DNA of 64,000 nucleotides. Source: JAKVAV01 sp047632755 (GTDB lineage Bacteria; Bacteroidota; Bacteroidia; Flavobacteriales_D; Cryomorphaceae). The notes under the pieces are model-generated. The model was not told where the DNA came from, made no database searches, and saw only the letters and a program-made list of their open reading frames with translations. The translations under genes and the position numbers were made by a program. The stretch lies in NCBI GenBank assembly GCA_047632755.1, contig JBLIDT010000007.1:82388-146387 (forward strand), in the 5' to 3' direction. Position 1 is the first letter of the stretch. Every line of letters begins with the position of its first letter. Positions 1-10,600 of the stretch are shown here, in pieces.

Positions 1-1696
1 CGTGAGTTCATTGGCCGATTATTGGAAAGGAGATATCGCTTACCGCGAATCGGAATACGATGATGCCATTTCTGCTTACCGCACGTTTCTGAACAATCCA
101 TCGGCTTATGGAACGGATTACTACAATTTGGCAAATTACAATATCGGCTACTGCGCTTTCAAAAGTGGTGATTACGATGTCTCGCTCATAGCCTTTCGGA
201 AATACGTTACCGCTGCGGATATTGACGACAAACGAAAGAACGATGCCTACCTCAGAATAGGAGATTTGCACTTGGTCAACAAGAATTACAAAGAGGCCAT
301 CACCAGTTATGAGATGGCTGTTACTGCCAAAGACATAAACGTAGATTATGCGCTCTTTCAGCAAGCAATGGCAGAAGGATATGCCGACAATTTTGACAAC
401 AAGACGGCAAAGTTGAGGGAGTTACTGACTTCGTTTCCGCAAACAAGTTTGGCTCCTGTGGCCAATTTCGAATTGGGTACCGCTTACTTTATGCAAAATA
501 AATTGGAGCCCTCGTTGGCTGCGTTCAATACGGTGGTTGAAGATTATTCGCAGTCGCCTTACCGCAAGCGTGCCATGCTGCAGCGCGGCTTGGTGCAGTA
601 TCGCCTCGGGAAATACGATGACGCGATAGCCACCTACGAGCAAGTAGTAGAAGATTACGGAGTTGATTCAGAGTCGCAAGAAGCCATAGCCACTTTGAAG
701 AACATCTACCTCGACTTGGGTCGAGTTGAAGACTTTACCGACTGGCTCGGCACTGTTCCCGATTACGAAGTATCGCCGATGGAGATTGACAGCTTGACGT
801 ATCAAGCCGCAGAGAACCTGGTAGCCGATGGAGATTGCGATCAAGCGATCACCTCTTTTGAGAAGTATTTAAATAAATTCCCAAAAGGTTTATTTGCGAC
901 CAATTCGAATTACTATTTGGCCGATTGCGCTTACCGCAAAAACGATTATCCCACAGCGCTCAGTGGTTTTGAATACGTGGTGGAACAACCCATAGGCCAG
1001 TTCACCGAGCCCTCGCTTTTGGGAGCTGCAGTCATTCGCATGAAGCAAAATGGTTACAAAGAAGCGCTAGCACACTTTATGTCTTTAGAGGGAGTAGCCG
1101 AGTTTTCGGTGAATGTTCTGAGAGCCCAAAAAGGACAAATGCGAGCGAATTACCAACTGGGTAATTACGAAGACGCTTTGGTAGCGATCGAGAAAGTTCT
1201 CAGTAGCGATAACCTGACCGATGAACTGGAAGTGGAGGCCAGACTCAACAAGGCGAGAATCAACTTTACCGAAAGGGATTACGAAAAAGCAGAACTTGAC
1301 TACGAGTGGCTCGCTGCTAAGAAATCTACCGAAGAAGGGGCTGAGGCCAAATTTCGTTTGGCGCAAATAGCCTACAGTCGGGAAGAATTGGACGGAGCTG
1401 AAGCAACTGTTTTTGAGTTGATCAAAGAATTCCCTGCATCCGATTACTGGAAAGTGAAGTCGTTCATTCTGCTGGCAGATGTGTATGCCGCCCGCGACGA
1501 TTTCTTTCAAGCGAAAGCCACCTTGCAGAGCGTAATTGACAACGTGGAGACTTCTGCTTTGGTCAAAGAAGCCCAGACCAAACTGGACTTGATTGTCCAA
1601 AAGGAAAACGAATTTATGTCTGCGGGAGATACCATTGCCGCACCAGACACTTTGGATTACGAAGATGAGTACCGCGAACTAATCAAAGAAGATTGA
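1..1696 (+). CDS. TPR-repeat protein (5'-truncated by the window)
   Basis: The frame is already open at the window edge, so the real start lies upstream and only the C-terminal ~564 residues are seen; the GTG at position 2 is probably not the start. The visible part is almost entirely tetratricopeptide-like helical repeats with recurring A/G-Y-x-x-G-D/N-Y-D/E-x-A patterns (for example YNIGYCAFKSGDYDVSLIAF and RGLVQYRLGKYDDAIATYEQ) and ends in a short acidic tail. TPR arrays act as protein-binding scaffolds; long proteins of this sort in Bacteroidota are often annotated as YbgF/Tol-Pal-like or gliding-related, but I cannot assign a specific role. The stop codon overlaps by one base the likely ATG of the outer-membrane barrel gene, implying translational coupling and a joint envelope function. 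Confidence 0.85.
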   Translation, partial: VSSLADYWKGDIAYRESEYDDAISAYRTFLNNPSAYGTDYYNLANYNIGYCAFKSGDYDVSLIAFRKYVTAADIDDKRKNDAYLRIGDLHLVNKNYKEAITSYEMAVTAKDINVDYALFQQAMAEGYADNFDNKTAKLRELLTSFPQTSLAPVANFELGTAYFMQNKLEPSLAAFNTVVEDYSQSPYRKRAMLQRGLVQYRLGKYDDAIATYEQVVEDYGVDSESQEAIATLKNIYLDLGRVEDFTDWLGTVPDYEVSPMEIDSLTYQAAENLVADGDCDQAITSFEKYLNKFPKGLFATNSNYYLADCAYRKNDYPTALSGFEYVVEQPIGQFTEPSLLGAAVIRMKQNGYKEALAHFMSLEGVAEFSVNVLRAQKGQMRANYQLGNYEDALVAIEKVLSSDNLTDELEVEARLNKARINFTERDYEKAELDYEWLAAKKSTEEGAEAKFRLAQIAYSREELDGAEATVFELIKEFPASDYWKVKSFILLADVYAARDDFFQAKATLQSVIDNVETSALVKEAQTKLDLIVQKENEFMSAGDTIAAPDTLDYEDEYRELIKED

Positions 1697-3423
1697 TGAA
1701 AGCCATGAAACGACCTATCCTAACTTTCTTTTTCGCTTTTGTTGTGGCCATCGCTTCGCAAGGGCAAGAAGGAGGAGAATTTGATCAAACCCAAGTGATC
1801 ACGGGCGATCGAACCCTAACCGTCCAAAAGGCATTCAAGATCTCGGAAGCGGCGACGCCCAAAGAAATTAAGGTGACGCCTGGAGAGCTGTCTTATCAGA
1901 TGATACCAAAAAGGCCTGCGCTGTCAGTGCAAGTTGATACGATCGAACCAGCTAAGGTGAAAGTGCGTGAACCGTTGGAAAAACTCTACAAGGGGTATGT
2001 TAAAGGGGGAGTTGGAACCTTTGCGACTCCTTATCTAGAAGCCTATTACGCCTCTGATCGCGACCGCGATCTTTCGTACGGTGCTCACCTCAGACACCTC
2101 TCTCACAACGATGGTGTGAATCGTAAGGTTGGGTTTAGCGGAATGAGTCAAAATGCCATTGACGTTTGGGGAAAGAAAATTTTCAAGCAGCACAGTTTTG
2201 AAGCTGATCTGGGCTATGAAAGGAATACTTGGCATTATTACGGCTTCGATCCGCAGGATGCTGATATTGATAGAGACGACTACCGACAGCGTTTCAATAT
2301 GTTTGATCTGAACACAGGCTGGCGCAGTTACTACAGAGATTCATCGAAGGTGAATCACGAGATCGGTTTGGATTTTTACTACCTTGATGATAGCTACGAG
2401 TCCAATGAATTTGGGGTAAATGCCACCGCAGATTTATACAGTTATCGCGGAGATCAATTTTACAATCTCGATTTGGGATTTGACCTGATTAGCTACAACG
2501 GGGGTGAGCTCAGCACGTTTTCGTTTATGACTGATAGTTTGACGCGACTAACGGCTTCCGACGAGACCAATGCCATTCTACACGCCACTCCAAAGATAAT
2601 ACTGAGAAGAAATGGCTTGACAGCTGAAGTAGGGCTAGGGCTTTACGGAAGATTTACCAATCAGGCGCGTTTTCATGCCTTTCCCGATTTGGAATTCAGT
2701 TATGCTTTGTTCAACAATATATTCGTGCCCTATGCTGGGATAACAGGAAATGTGGAACGAGTGAGTTACAGAACACTTACTGAGAATAATCCATTTGTGC
2801 TTTCGCAAATTCCCTTGGAGAATACCATTAATCGATACCGTCTATTTGGGGGTTTTCGCGGAAGCGTGAGTAACCAACTGAGCTTTAATGTGGCGGCTTC
2901 ATATCAGAAAGCAGATAACACTCCGCTCTTTGTCAATGACATTTCAGTAAGCCAAGAGAATCGTTTCTCCGTTATTTACGATGAGGTAAAAACACTTACC
3001 TTCATGGGGGAAGTAACCTACCACAATGAGGGGCAGTGGGGCGCGACATTCCGCGGTCAGATATTTAGCTTCGAGACTGAGAACGAAGATGAGGCTTGGC
3101 ATTTGCCGAATTTCGAATTCAACCTAGAAGGACACTACAATCTATACGACAAGTTTATCATTGCCGCCAATATCAACTTTATTGGTAGCCGCCAAGTGAA
3201 GTCGCTCTTGCCAATTCCCGATCAAGGGGTGGAACAGGCTGGCTATTGGAAAGTAGAATTGGATCCTTATCTCGATCTGGGTCTTTCTGTTGAGTATCGA
3301 TACACGGCTAGACTTTCTGCGTTCATCGAAGCCAATAATCTTACGGCATCGAAGTATGATATTTACTACCGCTTCCCTGCTCAGAGAGCCTTTCTAATGG
3401 GTGGAGTGAAGTACTCTTTCTAA
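1696..3423 (+). CDS. predicted outer-membrane beta-barrel protein (TonB-receptor-like)
   Basis: About 575 residues. The longest frame opens at a TTG at 1693, but the ATG at 1696 (TGATG overlap with the upstream TPR gene) or at 1705 is more likely, giving MKAMKRPILTFFFAFVVAIA followed by a signal-peptide cleavage region near SQGQ. The mature protein has alternating amphipathic strands rich in Tyr, Phe and Asn, many strand-turn-strand pairs, and ends in a terminal Phe (GGVKYSF), as expected of an outer-membrane barrel. No TonB box or clear plug domain is visible, so 'TonB-dependent receptor' would be a loose family label. Coupling to the TPR gene suggests the two proteins work together at the outer membrane; the substrate is unknown. 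Confidence 0.8.
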   Translation: MKAMKRPILTFFFAFVVAIASQGQEGGEFDQTQVITGDRTLTVQKAFKISEAATPKEIKVTPGELSYQMIPKRPALSVQVDTIEPAKVKVREPLEKLYKGYVKGGVGTFATPYLEAYYASDRDRDLSYGAHLRHLSHNDGVNRKVGFSGMSQNAIDVWGKKIFKQHSFEADLGYERNTWHYYGFDPQDADIDRDDYRQRFNMFDLNTGWRSYYRDSSKVNHEIGLDFYYLDDSYESNEFGVNATADLYSYRGDQFYNLDLGFDLISYNGGELSTFSFMTDSLTRLTASDETNAILHATPKIILRRNGLTAEVGLGLYGRFTNQARFHAFPDLEFSYALFNNIFVPYAGITGNVERVSYRTLTENNPFVLSQIPLENTINRYRLFGGFRGSVSNQLSFNVAASYQKADNTPLFVNDISVSQENRFSVIYDEVKTLTFMGEVTYHNEGQWGATFRGQIFSFETENEDEAWHLPNFEFNLEGHYNLYDKFIIAANINFIGSRQVKSLLPIPDQGVEQAGYWKVELDPYLDLGLSVEYRYTARLSAFIEANNLTASKYDIYYRFPAQRAFLMGGVKYSF

Positions 3424-3540
3424 GCCAGTTTTCTTTCTTCTTGACGACCGTTTTCAGCCCTCTGTTGAAAACGCACATTATTTGTTAATAAACGCCAGTA
3501 TTTACGCACCTTTCAGGATGACTTAATGGATGAAAATGCG

Positions 3541-3548
3541 TATTTTTG
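3541..3548 (+). promoter_or_regulatory. candidate gyrB promoter, -7 box
   Basis: TATTTTTG matches the Bacteroidota -7 consensus TAnnTTTG and lies 33 bases before the gyrB ATG. No convincing -33 TTG is seen at the usual 19-21 base spacing, so this is a partial match. Confidence 0.45.
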
Positions 3549-3581
3549 TAAGCAACTATAATATCTATTAATCAGACGTTT

Positions 3582-5540
3582 ATGACTGAAGATCAGAAAA
3601 ATAAGCCTAGCGAATATTCAGCTGGTAACATTCAGGTGCTGGAAGGACTGGAAGCGGTACGAAAAAGACCTGCAATGTATATCGGTGATGTGGGATCGAA
3701 AGGTCTCCACCACTTGGTTTATGAAGTGGTTGATAATTCCATTGACGAAGCCTTAGCGGGTTATTGCGATACGATTGACGTGGTCATCAATACGGACAAT
3801 TCCGTTGGTGTAAGAGACAACGGTCGAGGAATTCCGACTGACTTTCACGAGAAGGAAGGAAGATCGGCCCTTGAGGTAGTAATGACTGTTCTCCACGCAG
3901 GAGGGAAATTTGATAAAGACACATACAAAGTTTCTGGTGGACTTCACGGGGTAGGTGTATCCTGTGTGAATGCACTTTCAGATAAATTGGTGGCCACCGT
4001 GTACCGCGATGGAAAGATTTGGGAGCAAGAATATAGCGAGGGTAAACCTCAATACGACGTTCGACAGATCGGAGAAACCGAGGAAAGGGGAACAATGGTT
4101 ACTTTCCATCCCGACACTACTATTTTCGAGATAGTTGAATACAGCTATGACATTCTTGCCACTAGAATGCGCGAGCTTGCTTTCTTGAACAAGGGTATAC
4201 GAATAGGTCTGAAAGACCTTCGCGAACTCGACGAAGAAGGGAATCCGAGAGAGGAGTCTTTCTTCTCAGAAGGTGGTCTTTATGAATTTGTAGAGTTCTT
4301 AGACCAATCCAGGGAGAGCCTTATTGCTCACCCTATTTATATGGAAGGAGAGAAGAGTGGTATTCCAGTTGAGGTTGCCATGATTTACAACACTTCTTTT
4401 ACAGAGAACATTCACGCCTACGTTAACAATATCAATACCTATGAGGGTGGAACACACCTTCAAGGTTTTCGCCGTGGATTGACCGCTACGCTTAAGAAGT
4501 ATGCGGAAGATTCAGGAATGCTGAGTAAGCTCAAGTTCGAAATTGCTGGTGATGACTTCCGTGAGGGATTGACAGCCGTTATTTCGGTGAAGGTTCAAGA
4601 GCCACAGTTTGAAGGCCAAACCAAAACTAAGTTGGGTAACCGCGAAGTCAATGCTCCAGTTTCTCAGGCTGTTTCTGAGATGTTGACCCATTACTTGGAG
4701 GAGAATCCAAATGAAGCTAGAACGATTGTAAACAAGGTTATTCTTGCCGCCACTGCTCGTCATGCAGCCCGAAAGGCCCGCGAAATGGTGCAGCGTAAGA
4801 ACGTCCTTTCTTTCACAGGTCTTCCTGGTAAGTTGAGTGACTGTTCTGATAAGAATCCTGAGAACTGCGAAATCTACCTTGTTGAGGGAGATTCGGCAGG
4901 GGGCACGGCCAAACAAGGTCGCTCACGTGAGTTTCAAGCCATCTTGCCATTGAGGGGGAAAATCCTCAACGTGGAGAAGGCTATGCAGCATAGGATTTTC
5001 GACAACGAAGAGATTAAGAATATCTACACTGCTCTTGGAGTGCGAGTAGGTACAGAGGAAGACAGCAAGGCATTGGATATTTCAAGGTTGCGCTACCATA
5101 AGGTGATTATCATGTGTGATGCCGACGTCGATGGTAGCCACATTGAGACTTTGATTCTCACTTTTTTCTTTAGGCATATGCGTGAGTTGGTTGATGGTGG
5201 AAACATCTATATCGCTACTCCGCCGCTTTATCAATTGAAAAAGGGTAGCCAGATACGCTACGCCTGGAATGACGCACAGCGCGATGAATTTGTTACGGCA
5301 ATGAAAGGTGCAGCCAAAGACAGTAATGTTGGAATTCAGCGTTATAAAGGTCTTGGTGAGATGAATGCGGAGCAGCTTTGGGAAACAACTATGAATCCCG
5401 AAACGAGAACGCTAAGACGTGTTCGAGTTGACAATGCAGTTGAGTCTGATCGAATTTTCTCTATGCTGATGGGTGATGAAGTACCACCACGTCGCGAATT
5501 CATCGAGAAAAATGCAAAATACGCGAATATCGACGTTTGA
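3582..5540 (+). CDS. gyrB: DNA gyrase subunit B
   Basis: 652 residues, close to the usual length for a GyrB without the large Gammaproteobacterial insert. GyrB is the ATPase and TOPRIM subunit that drives negative supercoiling with GyrA. The GHKL ATPase motifs are present in order: VVDNSIDEALAGYCD (about residues 49-63), DNGRGIP, and GGLHGVGVSCVNALS. The TOPRIM acidic motifs follow: VEGDSAGG near residue 435 and DADVDGSH near residue 513. The C-terminal QRYKGLGEMN signature is near residue 586. The start is ATG 34 bases after a -7-like box. The gene stands alone between the barrel gene and a strong terminator. Close to certain; ParE is less likely because the sequence follows the standard GyrB pattern throughout. 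Confidence 0.97.
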   Translation: MTEDQKNKPSEYSAGNIQVLEGLEAVRKRPAMYIGDVGSKGLHHLVYEVVDNSIDEALAGYCDTIDVVINTDNSVGVRDNGRGIPTDFHEKEGRSALEVVMTVLHAGGKFDKDTYKVSGGLHGVGVSCVNALSDKLVATVYRDGKIWEQEYSEGKPQYDVRQIGETEERGTMVTFHPDTTIFEIVEYSYDILATRMRELAFLNKGIRIGLKDLRELDEEGNPREESFFSEGGLYEFVEFLDQSRESLIAHPIYMEGEKSGIPVEVAMIYNTSFTENIHAYVNNINTYEGGTHLQGFRRGLTATLKKYAEDSGMLSKLKFEIAGDDFREGLTAVISVKVQEPQFEGQTKTKLGNREVNAPVSQAVSEMLTHYLEENPNEARTIVNKVILAATARHAARKAREMVQRKNVLSFTGLPGKLSDCSDKNPENCEIYLVEGDSAGGTAKQGRSREFQAILPLRGKILNVEKAMQHRIFDNEEIKNIYTALGVRVGTEEDSKALDISRLRYHKVIIMCDADVDGSHIETLILTFFFRHMRELVDGGNIYIATPPLYQLKKGSQIRYAWNDAQRDEFVTAMKGAAKDSNVGIQRYKGLGEMNAEQLWETTMNPETRTLRRVRVDNAVESDRIFSMLMGDEVPPRREFIEKNAKYANIDV

Positions 5541-5562
5541 TATTTTCGAATCCATAGAATTG

Positions 5563-5593
5563 AAAAGCGGCTCCAAAAGAGCCGCTTTTTTTA
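5563..5593 (+). terminator. rho-independent terminator after gyrB
   Basis: AAAAGCGGCTC, a five-base loop, then GAGCCGCTTTT followed by further T residues. The 11-base stem is perfect. It reads reasonably on the minus strand too, so it may also stop transcription of the convergent endonuclease gene. Confidence 0.9.
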
Positions 5594-5722
5594 TGTGAAG
5601 TCATTTTGATTATCCAGGAGAAAGAGCATATGCCCTTCAAAACAATAGAGCTGCAATGGAAAGAGCGAGAGGAATAGGTCGCAGGTCTCAAATTTCATCT
5701 CAATACCACTGCCCAAGATCTT

Positions 5723-6793
5723 CTACTCACTGCTGTTTCTCATCAAGATCAAATCCAAAAAGATCGGCAAGTGATCACTGTACCCACCTTTGTATGAAGG
5801 CCCTTGATAGGTTCGATTGGTAACCGAATTTCCTGCGGCGTTCTCTTTGAGCAACCATGGAGCATCGAAGATTCCAACATGGCCGTAGCTAGTGAAGGTT
5901 TTCCCTTCTCGCAATAGATTTTCGCTTACAATGAATTGATCCAGCACACCCCATTCACCTGCAAAACTATGCGTGCCGAACTTGTGCTTAATGGGAGACA
6001 TCAGGTTTACAAGATCTCCTGATTGGATATTTTCTAAACTGTTTTTCGATCCAAGACTTTCGGTTAAACTCAAATCGTCTGGCTCATCATTCAGATCTCC
6101 AGTGATTACGATCAAAGGGTTGTCAAAGCGACTTTGCAGGCTATCAACTTTTTGCCGAAGAACTGAGGCTACGTAGGCTCGCGAAGGCTCTGATACAAAT
6201 TGGCCTCCCCAACGGGAGGGCCAATGGTTTACAAAGAAATGCAATGTGTCTCCATTGGGAATGATGCCCTTCACGTAGAGCATGTCTCTGGTTTTCCGAT
6301 CGGGGTTGAAGGGGAATTTGATGCGGAAATACTTATAGAGAATTGGTTCGAATCTATCGGGCTGGTAAAGGCAGGCTACGTCAATTCCACGCCTATCGGG
6401 AGAATCTTCATGGATGTAAGCGTATCCCGCATTTTTGAGGGGAGAGAACTTGGTGAGTCCGTCCATGGCCCACGCACTCTCAACTTCGCAAAGACCCATG
6501 AGTTCTACAGGCTGCCAACCGCCCAATGCCAGAATCGTTCTTCCTAGACCATTTTTCTTCTTGTCGTAGCGACCGTAGGTGTATCGGTTGCTTCCTTCGG
6601 GAGTAAAGCTTTCATCGCGTGTGAGGCTATCGTCTTCGAGGTCGAATAGGTTTTCAAGGTTATAAAAGCCTATTCTGAAAACATTGTCGTTGTGGTCGTC
6701 GCGCTCTAAATCTGCAAAACGCATAAAAGATTCTTGACCAATGCTCAATGAGCTCGTAAATAAACAGAGCACTATGAGTAGTTGGTTTTTCAC
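5723..6793 (-). CDS. secreted endonuclease/exonuclease/phosphatase family protein
   Basis: 356 residues with an N-terminal signal peptide (MKNQLLIVLCLFTSSLSIGQ). The EEP-fold (DNase I-like) metal-dependent phosphoesterase motifs are visible: FYNLENLFD near residue 43, CEVES in the metal-Glu position, NHWPSRWGG near residue 190, GDLNDEP near residue 233 and SDHLPIFLD near the C-terminus carrying the catalytic His. It is predicted to be an exported nuclease or phosphodiesterase; the substrate cannot be told from sequence. The start is GTG, overlapping the TGA of lgt by four bases (GTGA), so the two genes are translationally coupled. Convergent to gyrB. Confidence 0.88.
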   Translation of the reverse strand: MKNQLLIVLCLFTSSLSIGQESFMRFADLERDDHNDNVFRIGFYNLENLFDLEDDSLTRDESFTPEGSNRYTYGRYDKKKNGLGRTILALGGWQPVELMGLCEVESAWAMDGLTKFSPLKNAGYAYIHEDSPDRRGIDVACLYQPDRFEPILYKYFRIKFPFNPDRKTRDMLYVKGIIPNGDTLHFFVNHWPSRWGGQFVSEPSRAYVASVLRQKVDSLQSRFDNPLIVITGDLNDEPDDLSLTESLGSKNSLENIQSGDLVNLMSPIKHKFGTHSFAGEWGVLDQFIVSENLLREGKTFTSYGHVGIFDAPWLLKENAAGNSVTNRTYQGPSYKGGYSDHLPIFLDLILMRNSSE

Positions 6794-7620
6794 GAATGGG
6801 TGAGGCTTTTTGGCTTCGGTCTGAAAATCAAATATAGACCGGCCAAGACGAATGGTATACTCAGTATTTGTCCCATGTTGATGGGGAGGTCATTTTCAAA
6901 TGCTTCTTGGTTAATTTTGACAAATTCATCCAGAAATCGAAGCGAGAAAAGAATCACCATAAATACCCCGAAAATAAAACCGCCCTGAAGCTTCTGTCTT
7001 TTTTCTTTCCAGAGCCAAAAGGTTATTCCCATTAAAAAGATGCAGTAGATAGCCTCATAGAGTTGGGCTGGGTGTCGAGGGTCTTGAGAAAGAAAATCGG
7101 GGTAGGCATTTTCAAAAACGAACCCCCACGGCAAATCTGTGATCGTCCCTAAAATTTCCGTGTTCATTAGATTTCCCACCCTGATACAGGCACCCGTAAA
7201 ACATACTACGATGACTAGGCGATCCATAACCCATAGGAAATCAATCTTGTACTTGCGGCAATAGAGAACAATGGCAGTGAGGATTCCGATGGCTCCACCA
7301 TGGCTTGCCAATCCGCCTTCCCATATTTTCAGAATGTCTAAGGGATTACTGAGATAGTTGGCTGCATCGTAGAAAAAGACATGGCCCAATCTCGCTCCAA
7401 CTATTGTCCCGACGACCACATAGACGGCCAAGTCTTCCACATTTTTTTTGGTTTTCCCATCCTTTTCGAAAATATAGAAAAGTACATATTCACTGACTAA
7501 AAGTCCGAGGACGAATAGGATACCATACCAGCGCACAGGCCAGTCGATGAATGGGATAGTAAAAGCGGTAGGATCTATGTCCCAGTGGATAACCAATAGT
7601 GAACTCAAAAACGAAGTCAT
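6790..7620 (-). CDS. lgt: phosphatidylglycerol--prolipoprotein diacylglyceryl transferase
   Basis: 276 residues, normal for Lgt, with about seven membrane segments. It transfers diacylglycerol from phosphatidylglycerol to the lipobox Cys of prelipoproteins in the inner membrane, the first step of lipoprotein maturation. Recognisable motifs are VRWYGILFVLGLL near residue 30, GARLGHVFFY near residue 76, GGLASHGGAIGIL near residue 103 (the conserved HGG), the Lgt signature IRVGNLMNTEILG near residue 146, and HPAQLYEA near residue 185. It lies just downstream of the giant surface-protein genes and directly upstream of the coupled secreted nuclease. The ATG is kept as start because the first membrane segment follows immediately. 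Confidence 0.95.
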   Translation of the reverse strand: MTSFLSSLLVIHWDIDPTAFTIPFIDWPVRWYGILFVLGLLVSEYVLFYIFEKDGKTKKNVEDLAVYVVVGTIVGARLGHVFFYDAANYLSNPLDILKIWEGGLASHGGAIGILTAIVLYCRKYKIDFLWVMDRLVIVVCFTGACIRVGNLMNTEILGTITDLPWGFVFENAYPDFLSQDPRHPAQLYEAIYCIFLMGITFWLWKEKRQKLQGGFIFGVFMVILFSLRFLDEFVKINQEAFENDLPINMGQILSIPFVLAGLYLIFRPKPKSLTHS

Positions 7621-7676
7621 ATGCGGCCGAAGTTATGCATTTGTCGGCTGTTTGAATCCACCTTGTACGTAGTAAC

Positions 7677-10600
7677 TTATCTAATTAAAGTTATAAAACC
7701 AGTTAGCTCGTACTTATCCTCTGTCGTTGCAGAAGTGATTTCCAAAACGTAGGTGTATATATTAGTACCAGAGAAATACTCCGAATTTGTATTACTTCCA
7801 TTCCAAGGGGTATTGATATCAGATGATTGGAATACCACCTTTCCCCACCTGTCGTATATCTTACACGAATATGATGTGAGATCAACGGTCGTTCCAACGG
7901 GTTTCCATAGGTCATTAATTCCATCACCATTAGGAGAAAAAGAGTTTGGAATAAACCAAAGCAGATCGTCATTGATCACCAGTACCTTACTCAGAGTGTC
8001 AATACATCCGTTTGCGCTTTCGCTGATAAGCGTAATCAAATATTCGCCTGCCGTATCTGTTGGGAATCGGTATTGAGATAATCTAGAATCATCTTCGGCA
8101 AAAGCGGGGTCACCATACAAGAATAACGTCTTGGCAATAGGGCCTGGTCGAGATACATCTTGGAACGAAATCAATGGGTTTTTTACCGTCGTCGGATTTG
8201 GATTGATATTGAAATTCGCAAGGTAAGGTTCAGGATTATCCAAAATCAAACTGTCATATAGCTCACAGCCAAATTCATTTCTTATTCCAAGCGTTGCTAT
8301 TGTATCGGGACAAACGTATCCAATACTGTCCATCTCCCAATCCAAACCTCCGTTATAGCTATATTCTGTAGCGTCGGCGGAAGAAATAATCACTCGAGCA
8401 TTGCAGGAATCTTTACAAAGAGCTCCTCTTCCGAGAATGGACATATCCATAGGTTCGGGTTGTCCTATTTCGAAGAATGTAGAATCCACGCAGCCAACGT
8501 TGTCGGTGACTTTTGCGGTAAAAATACCTAGGCAAAGGCTATCTCTTAATTGATTGGCGCCTCCTTGAACTCCTCCACTCCATTCTATGCTGTAAACTCC
8601 TGTGCTGGATGTACCTCCCGATGGAATGGCAATGGCTGTTCCAGAGCATTCATCAAAACAGATGGCATCTTGGTTTAACACGGCAATCTCGAGCGAATCT
8701 GCCAAAACAACTTGGACAACATCTGAATTCTCACAGAGCGCACCATTGAAATCGGTAAAAGTGAGTTGGAATGTTCCTCCTGGAGACGGAGCTGTAATCG
8801 CAGCTTCGGGATCATTGATGTCACTAAATGTAATCTCAGGTGGTCCTGACCAAGTACCAATTCCCACAGGGATATCTCCTTGAAGTTGAAAGGTAAGCGC
8901 GCAGGCTACAGCGTCAGGCCCCGCAAGGGCATTGGTTTGACAGCAGGAATTATTGGTAACAGGCAATACTGTTATTAAAAGATTCGATGAATTGGAGCAA
9001 AGTCCGTTTGATACAGTGTAGGTCAGATTGAAGTTGGCACCGTTGGGATAATCAGTTGGGCTGAATTCCATAGAAGGAAATTCCAAGCCTGTTGCATTAT
9101 CGATCCATGTACCTGTAACCGCAGGATCTCCACCCAAGAAAGAAGTCAATAAGTTTGAAGGTAAATTGTAGCACAAGGTTGTGTCTGTGTCAGTTCCTGG
9201 ATTTACCTCTTGATCTGGAGCTACTAGCACTTGGTCAGTAATCAAGCAACCCGGCAATCCTACAGGATAAGCAGATACAGTATAAATAGTTGGTTGTGTA
9301 ACCAATGCAGTTGGGTTCTGAACATTGGGATCAGAAAGGCCAGTAGCTGGACTCCACGTCCATATCAGACCCGATCCTCCGTCGCATGAAATCGAGATAT
9401 CTATGGCATCTTCAAATCCACCTGCGCAGGAGCCACCAAAAACTCCACTTGTCAATTCAAATGTTAGGCACCCTGTTGGGTTTGTAGCACTAAAAACTTG
9501 TCCAGACAGATCACCGTTGAAAAAGGTGCCAAGAACAGGCGCTCCGGTATCATCTCCATCGTAGACTATAAATGAGTTCCCGAAAAACCCGATCGTTCCG
9601 CCGTTGATAGACATTTCCATTAGTGTACCGTCACCAGGTGTGTCAGGGCAAAAAGTCTGTGTTATTTGGTCATTCGTATCGTAGCAATAATTGTAGTTTC
9701 CTGCTGCAGCCGAACATTCTCCAGCAGCTCCTACAACTGAAGCTTGCAGAGTAACGGGGTCAGCGCATAAAAATAAATCTTCGCCAGCAGTGATTTCAGG
9801 ACCTTCTACGACTTCAAGAACAATGGTTGTATCGAATGTGCAGGCAAAATTATTGGTGGCAAAAAAAGTGTATTCATAGGTTCCTGGTGTATCAAACAGG
9901 ATGTCTATAGAATTTCCATTCGCTGATGTGCTAAGAATATTTGGTCCCTCCCAAAATGAAGAGTCAGACTCCAATCCAACGATTGGTGTAAACGTAGTGA
10001 CATCTGGGAATAAGGAGGGATTCCATTCAATTCCCCATTCGAAGATGTAGCCATCATCTGCACCGAGGTTATCGGAGACACTGAAAGTCCATTCTCCGTT
10101 CAAAGGACAACCAACGAAATTGCATAAATCTTCTTCACTCTCATAAATTCCTGGATCGACAATATTTCCCGACGCAGCGTTCCCAGCGGTATTTATGAAA
10201 TCAGTTGGAGTGGAATTATCATCCCAAATAAACCCATTGGTGCTGGTAGGCGACCAACCGTAATCATAGCCAACTCCTTGGTCTAGATTGTCTGGACTTC
10301 CTTGACCGTCATCAACGGGCTCTCCCAAAAATGTTCCGCCGCCTCCGTTGGTGGCAAAGGTTAACATGTTCACAGTGGTCCCGTTTGGACAGGTCAGCGA
10401 GAAACCCAAATCCCCAAGATAGGAGTGTTCCATATTGATGAAAATACTCAAGAAATCATCGCAAGTTTCCAATACTGCGCCTGGTTCAAAGAAGTCATAT
10501 ACGAGTGAGGTAGAATAGGAAAATCCCGCTCCGTCTGCCAAGTAAGTTTCTCCAGCTACGGTTTGAGGTGGAAGGGCGGTCCATGTTATACTTTGGACTG

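Noticed and set aside
3449..3473. CGTTTTCA...TGAAAACG stem after the barrel gene as a terminator
   Set aside because: Eight A/T-rich pairs without a following T-tract; too weak to call.
6200..6547. 115-codon plus-strand frame
   Set aside because: It lies entirely opposite the well-supported endonuclease gene and has no known motif.
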